Shown piece after piece: positions 8,566-11,531 of a stretch of 11,531 bases of DNA (positions are counted from its first letter, which is position 1; each line of letters starts with the position of its first letter). Origin of the DNA: Neomoorella mulderi (GTDB lineage Bacteria; Bacillota; DSM-521; Neomoorellales; Neomoorellaceae); NCBI GenBank assembly GCA_011375465.1, contig DRZV01000120.1, forward strand, positions 1 through 11,531, given 5' to 3'. The position numbers and the translations under genes are program-made. The notes beneath the pieces are model-generated. The model saw only the letters and a list, made by a program, of their open reading frames with translations. It did not search any database and was not told the origin of the DNA.

Positions 8566-8594
8566 ACGGGGCTTTAGCGCCCCGTTATTTTTTT
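8566..8594 (+). terminator. Hairpin plus T-run on plus strand (terminator-like, no obvious plus-strand gene)
   Basis: ACGGGGC (8566-8572) pairs perfectly with GCCCCGT (8579-8585) around a 6-base loop. It is followed by TA and seven T residues (8588-8594). The shape fits an intrinsic terminator reading to the right, but no plus-strand gene lies upstream; all genes here are on the minus strand. On the minus strand the hairpin contains the stop codon of the Cys-rich mini-gene and lies in the leader of binding protein 1. There it could act as an mRNA processing or stability element. Structure is seen; function is uncertain. Confidence 0.4.
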
Positions 8595-8720
8595 AATTGT
8601 CGAATAGCGGTGCGGAAAGAGCTCGATTACGCCTTTCTTCGGAGAAAAGCCATACATCCCGCAAAAACCTTTCTTTCCTGTGTCCAATTCACAGCGCCGC
8701 TCACAAAACGTGCACTCCAT
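8574..8720 (-). CDS. 48-residue Cys-rich protein, like the N-terminal domain of PflX-type radical SAM proteins
   Basis: The ATG at 8720-8718 follows GGGAG by 10 bases (another ATG six bases upstream, at 8726, is too close to that site). The protein starts MECTFCERRCELDTGKKGFC and ends STIKKITGR before TAA (8576-8574). Its Cys spacing, C-x2-C-x3-C-x9-C with GFC at the last Cys, matches the N-terminal cluster of the intact radical SAM protein at 2696-3595 (C-x2-C-x3-C-x11-C, also GFC). KKGVIELFPHRYS resembles the segment that follows this cluster in a subfamily of radical SAM proteins. No CxxxCxxC radical SAM core follows in any frame before binding protein 1. It is either the relic of a deleted radical SAM gene or a free-standing small metal-binding protein lying between the two binding protein genes. 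Amino acid pattern and ribosome site support coding; function is unknown. Confidence 0.55.
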   Translation of the reverse strand: MECTFCERRCELDTGKKGFCGMYGFSPKKGVIELFPHRYSTIKKITGR

Positions 8721-8747
8721 ATCTTTCATTCTCCCGTAACCCTGGTT

Positions 8748-8762
8748 TCCTTAAGTTAAGGA
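8748..8762. promoter_or_regulatory. Perfect 15-base palindrome upstream of the Cys-rich mini-gene
   Basis: TCCTTAA-G-TTAAGGA is a perfect dyad with 7-base arms and a single central base. It lies about 28 bases upstream of the mini-gene start and inside the 148-base gap after binding protein 2. The position suits an operator controlling the last two genes of the transporter cluster. No regulator family is recognised. It is too tight (one-base loop) to form an RNA hairpin of the same length. Confidence 0.35.
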
Positions 8763-8868
8763 CCCATGCCGCTGCCAGCCCTGAGCAGTCTTTAACGTGT
8801 CCCTAAGCTAATTTGCCGCTCTCCTTAGATTCAACAAGAGATGAGCATGGCCTGGCAGGTCCCCTTCC

Positions 8869-9883
8869 TCAGAGGGACCCGCCTAACTCCGTAAAAGTAT
8901 GGCCGTAAAACTCTTTATAGAACTTGTTGGCTTCGGTAAGCGGATCGAGATTCTGGAAAAGCTCAGGGTGCAGTGTTTTGGCCAGCCAGATCAAGCCCAG
9001 GGGGCACTGGGGTGTGGGCCAATCCCAGGGCGTGAGTTCCGAGGGGGAACCACCACACCTTATTCTCCTTGACTGCTTTGATGTCCTTGAAACGGGGATC
9101 CTCTTTGACCGTCTCCGGGCCCTTGACATCTTTCCATCCATAGCGGGGTATGAGGATGACCTTGGGATCCCACTTCAGGATCTGTTCTGCCGATACGGTA
9201 ACCCATCCTCCCTTCAGGTCCTTGCCCAGAGGCCTGCCCCCTGCCATCTCCACCAACCTGCTCTGGTACATATCTCCCCCGGCCACCTTCAATATATCGG
9301 TGCCGGCGAAATAGACCTTGGGCCGGGAGGATTCAGGCAATTTTTCCGTTTTGGAAGTTATATCTTTTTTTTCTGCCCTATCCTCTTTGCCCAGAATTTT
9401 GCCTAAACTCTCCATGGTGGCCATAACTTCTCCGGGCTGCTCGGCCTTTACCGCATACACTGTGAGCCCCCTGGAGGCCAGCTCCTCCACCCCCTTCTGG
9501 TCATGGCCTTTTACCAGGACCAGATCGGGTTTTAACTCCAGCAGGGCTTCTACGTTGGTGGCCCCTTTCCCCCTCCCACCTTGGGCAGCTTCTCCAGATG
9601 AGGGGCTAAAGCTCTGAAGAAGGGCTCCCGGCTCCCCACCCCCGTCGCTGCATATCAGCTTATCCTGCTCCCCCAGTATGAAGAGATAATGGGTGGCTAT
9701 GGGATAGAAAGAGGCGATCCGTTTAACCTCCCCCTCGATCTGCACCTGCCTGCCCAGCCCATCCGTCACCACTTTGGCCGGAGGGGCCTCCGGTGCCTCG
9801 CTGGGCTTAGCCTTGCACCCTGGAAGAAGGCAACAAAAGAGGCATAGCAACAGAGAGATGGCCTTAAAGGCCGTGTTTCTCAT
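8869..9883 (-). CDS. ABC transporter substrate-binding lipoprotein 2 (iron-complex/cobalamin type), three inferred indels
   Basis: PF01497-type binding protein, about 338 residues corrected. ATG 9883-9881 follows GGGGAGGAG. The signal peptide (AISLLLCLFCCLLPGC) ends in a lipobox with Cys23. The mature chain reads VVTDGLGRQVQIEGEVKRI, TNVEALLELKPDLVLVKG, AGGDMYQSRLVEMAGG, LKGGWVTVSAEQILKWDPK and DPRFKDIKAVKENKVWWFP. The open frame then leaves the family. Removing one G from the plus-strand run 9043-9047 restores SELTPWDWPTPQCPLGLIWL...FTELGGSL and the stop TGA at 8871-8869. A second, compensated pair of shifts lies inside the frame: an extra base near 9598 and a missing base in 9562-9565. Between them the text SSGEAAQGG should read HLEKLPKVGG. 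It lies 31 bases after the ATPase stop, so co-transcription is likely. Compared with binding protein 1, it lacks about nine residues before the SSRPKVYFAG segment. Confidence 0.83.
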
Positions 9884-9914
9884 GTTTTCTCCTCCCCAGT
9901 ACATATTGTTGCCC

Positions 9915-10696
9915 TTACCTGGCCAAGGGCACGCACACCCTCAACTCCTCGGCTCCATTCAGGTTAAACTTCATTATCTTGGCTTTTACTCCATAGAGAT
10001 CCTCGAGGCTCTTTTCGGTAACCACTTCCTCCGGGAGCCCCTGGGCATAAACCTTCCCCCCTTTCAATAGCAAAACTTTGCTGCCGTAGAGCAGGGCGTG
10101 GTCGGGAAAATGGGTGGACATGATAATGGCCAAACCCATATCCGCCAGGCTTTTTATATAGCTCAAGACCAAAAGCTGATTGCCAAAATCTAAAGCTGCC
10201 GTGGGCTCGTCCATTACCAAAATTTTAGGCTCCTGGGCAAGGGCCCGGGCTATGAGGGTCAGCTGCCTTTCCCCCCGCTTATCTCCGTATAGGGGCGGTC
10301 TGCCAGGTGGCTGATGCCCAAGACAGCAAGGGCCCTATGGGCCAGCTCCATATCCCTGGGGCCAGGGGAATCCAGGGGCCCCAGATGGGGGGTCCTTCCC
10401 ATGAGCACCACATCCAGCACCTTGAAGGGAAAAGGAGGGACATGGCTCTGGGGCACATACCCCATCACCTGCGCCAGCCTCTCCCGGGGCCATCTATGGA
10501 TATCTTCCCCCTCTATAAGGACCCGGCCCCTATGGGGGTGCAGGAGCCCCAACAGGGTTTTAAAAAGCGTGGTCTTCCCCGAACCGTTGGGGCCCAGCAG
10601 GCAGAGCACTTCCCCCGGCTCCCCAGAACAGCTTACTCCCTGGATTACAGGCCGGCGCCTGTAACCGCAAGCCAGATCTTTCACCTCCAGCTTCAT
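9915..10696 (-). CDS. ABC transporter ATPase of the FepC/BtuD type, one frameshift
   Basis: About 260 residues when corrected, the normal length. ATG 10696-10694 (MKLEVKDLACGYRR) overlaps the corrected permease stop as ATGA, indicating translational coupling. Motifs in order: Walker A GPNGSGKTT, Q-loop GYVPQ, signature ISGGERQL, Walker B ILVMDEPTAALD, H-loop STHFPDH. As written the frame stops just after ISGG. One missing base in the C-run 10271-10276 restores ERQLTLIARALAQEP and joins it to the C-terminal frame, which ends at TAA 9917-9915. It energises import through the adjacent FecCD permease. The C-terminal EEVVTEKSLEDLYGVKAKI is typical of iron-siderophore and cobalamin ATPases. Confidence 0.86.
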
Positions 10697-11531
10697 GCCC
10701 ACCCCCTCCTCAGGTGCAGGAGAATATAAAAGGAAGAAGGGGGCCCCTATCAGGGAAGTGAGGACGCTTAAGGGCATCTCCGCTGTGGTCAGGGTTCGAG
10801 CCAGATCGTCCACCAAAAGGAGATAGGTGCTGCCCATGAGTATCGAAGCCGGCAGCAGTTCCCTATAATTGGGTCCCACCACCATACGGGCCAGATGGGG
10901 CACTATCAGGCCCACCCAGCCTATGATACCGCTCACCGCCACTGTAGCGGAGGTCATGAGGGTGGCACAGAGGATCACCATGAGCCGTAACCGGCCAGTG
11001 TTCAGCCCTAGAGCCCGGGCCTCTTCCTCCCCCAGGGAGAGGACATTGAGGCGCCAGCGCAGAAGGTAGAGGGGTAGCATGCCCACCAGAACGGGGAAGA
11101 GCACCATGGCCAGATCCTTGGCGCTGACCCGCCCCAGACTGCCCATGAGCCAGAAGGTGATGGCGGGCAGCTTGTCATAGGGGTCTGCTATATACTTTAT
11201 TAAAGAGGTGGCGGAGGAAAACAGGGTGCCGATGAGGATGCCCGCCAAGACCAGGGCCAGGACGGGATCTTGGCGCACCCTGGTGCTCACCCAAAAGGCG
11301 AGGGAAACGGCCAGCAGGCCGCAGAGAAAGGAGGTTATCTGTATACCCCATACCCCCAGGGAGAGGTAAATGGCCAGGGCTGCCCCGAAGCAGGCTCCGG
11401 CAGAAGCTCCCAAAATATCTGGAGACACCAGGGGATTGCGGAACATGCCCTGATAGGCAGCTCCGGCAGTGGAGAGGGCCGCCCCAGCTGCCATGGCAGC
11501 CAGCACCCGGGGCAAGCGCACCTGAAAAACC
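10693..11531 (-). CDS. FecCD/BtuC-type ABC transporter permease, 5' end cut by right edge; one frameshift near its stop
   Basis: The frame is open to the right edge, so residues before VRLPRVLAAMAAGAAL are outside the window. The text shows FecCD (PF01032) hallmarks: RLPRVLAAM, GAAYQGMFRNPLVSPDILG, ALVLAGILIGT, LGLNTGRLRL, GIIGWVGLIVPHLARMVVG and PLSVLTSLIGAPFFL, with many membrane helices. As written it reads straight on into the ATPase as if fused. Removing one base from the plus-strand A-run 10728-10731 gives the expected tail FFLYILLHLRRGWA and a TGA (10695-10693) overlapping the ATPase ATG. The apparent permease-ATPase fusion is therefore an artefact of one base. It is first in the visible order permease, ATPase, binding protein 2, mini-gene, binding protein 1. 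Confidence 0.87.

Noticed and set aside
8840..8880. GGACCTGCC on the minus strand, reminiscent of the 3' part of a cobalamin riboswitch, which would suit a BtuC-type importer
   Set aside because: The conserved GCCACTG B12 box and the rest of the core are absent, and the match lies at the end of the binding protein 2 gene.
8924..9406. A 160-codon plus-strand frame opposite binding protein 2
   Set aside because: It has no recognisable motif and is antisense to a well-supported lipoprotein gene.
10259..11521. A fused permease-ATPase protein
   Set aside because: One extra base in a short A-run explains the fusion; the corrected permease tail and ATGA overlap fit normal ABC operons.
1..11531. 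tRNA, rRNA, insertion sequence, phage attachment site, CRISPR array
   Set aside because: No cloverleaf, rRNA-like stretch, transposase motif with terminal repeats, or regularly spaced repeats were seen on either strand.

Overview
The window looks like chromosomal DNA from an anaerobic, probably thermophilic Firmicute (Moorella/Peptococcaceae-like Clostridia). This is an inference from the gene families: GH57 branching enzyme, DUF4912, PflX-type radical SAM protein and a nucleotidyltransferase-phosphohexomutase fusion. It also rests on strong AGGAGG-type ribosome sites and moderately high GC. No RNA gene, CRISPR array, transposase or integrase was seen.

Layout. Positions 1-412 (-) hold the N-terminal part of a CPBP-family membrane protease that runs off the left edge. 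It is separated by a divergent promoter-like inverted repeat (451-485) from a plus-strand pair, a membrane-anchored DUF4912 protein (528-1128) and a GH57 alpha-glucan branching enzyme (1164-2699). The GH57 gene meets a minus-strand group tail to tail, and the two stop codons share the four bases TTAA. That group reads TauE/SafE permease, DUF1634 membrane protein, PflX-like radical SAM protein. Next on the minus strand is a large sugar-phosphate nucleotidyltransferase / left-handed beta-helix / phosphohexomutase-like fusion (4945-7292), preceded by a terminator (7331-7358). The right third (7439-11531, all minus) is an iron-complex/cobalamin-type ABC importer. In transcription order it reads FecCD permease (cut by the right edge), ATPase, lipoprotein binding protein 2, a hidden 48-residue Cys-rich protein, and lipoprotein binding protein 1.

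Coding quality. Most genes are broken as written. Comparing the three frames reveals about 23 single-base indels, most of them in or beside homopolymer runs, plus two in-frame stops that sit where TGG (Trp) would fit. Only the radical SAM gene, the DUF1634 gene and the visible part of the CPBP gene read cleanly. The simplest explanation is uncorrected sequencing or assembly error, though real gene decay cannot be excluded from one sequence. Spans below follow the reconstructed genes, not the longest open frames.

How the genes fit together. The DUF4912/GH57 pair and the nucleotidyltransferase fusion suggest storage or surface polysaccharide metabolism. TauE/SafE with DUF1634 suggests export or uptake of a sulfur-type anion. 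The right end is a complete importer except for the 5' part of its permease, with two paralogous binding proteins. I did not find a clearly new system. The least ordinary items are the orphan Cys-rich mini-protein between the two binding proteins, the TGA-interrupted DUF4912 gene, the degenerate phosphohexomutase domain, and the AT-rich 5' part of binding protein 1.
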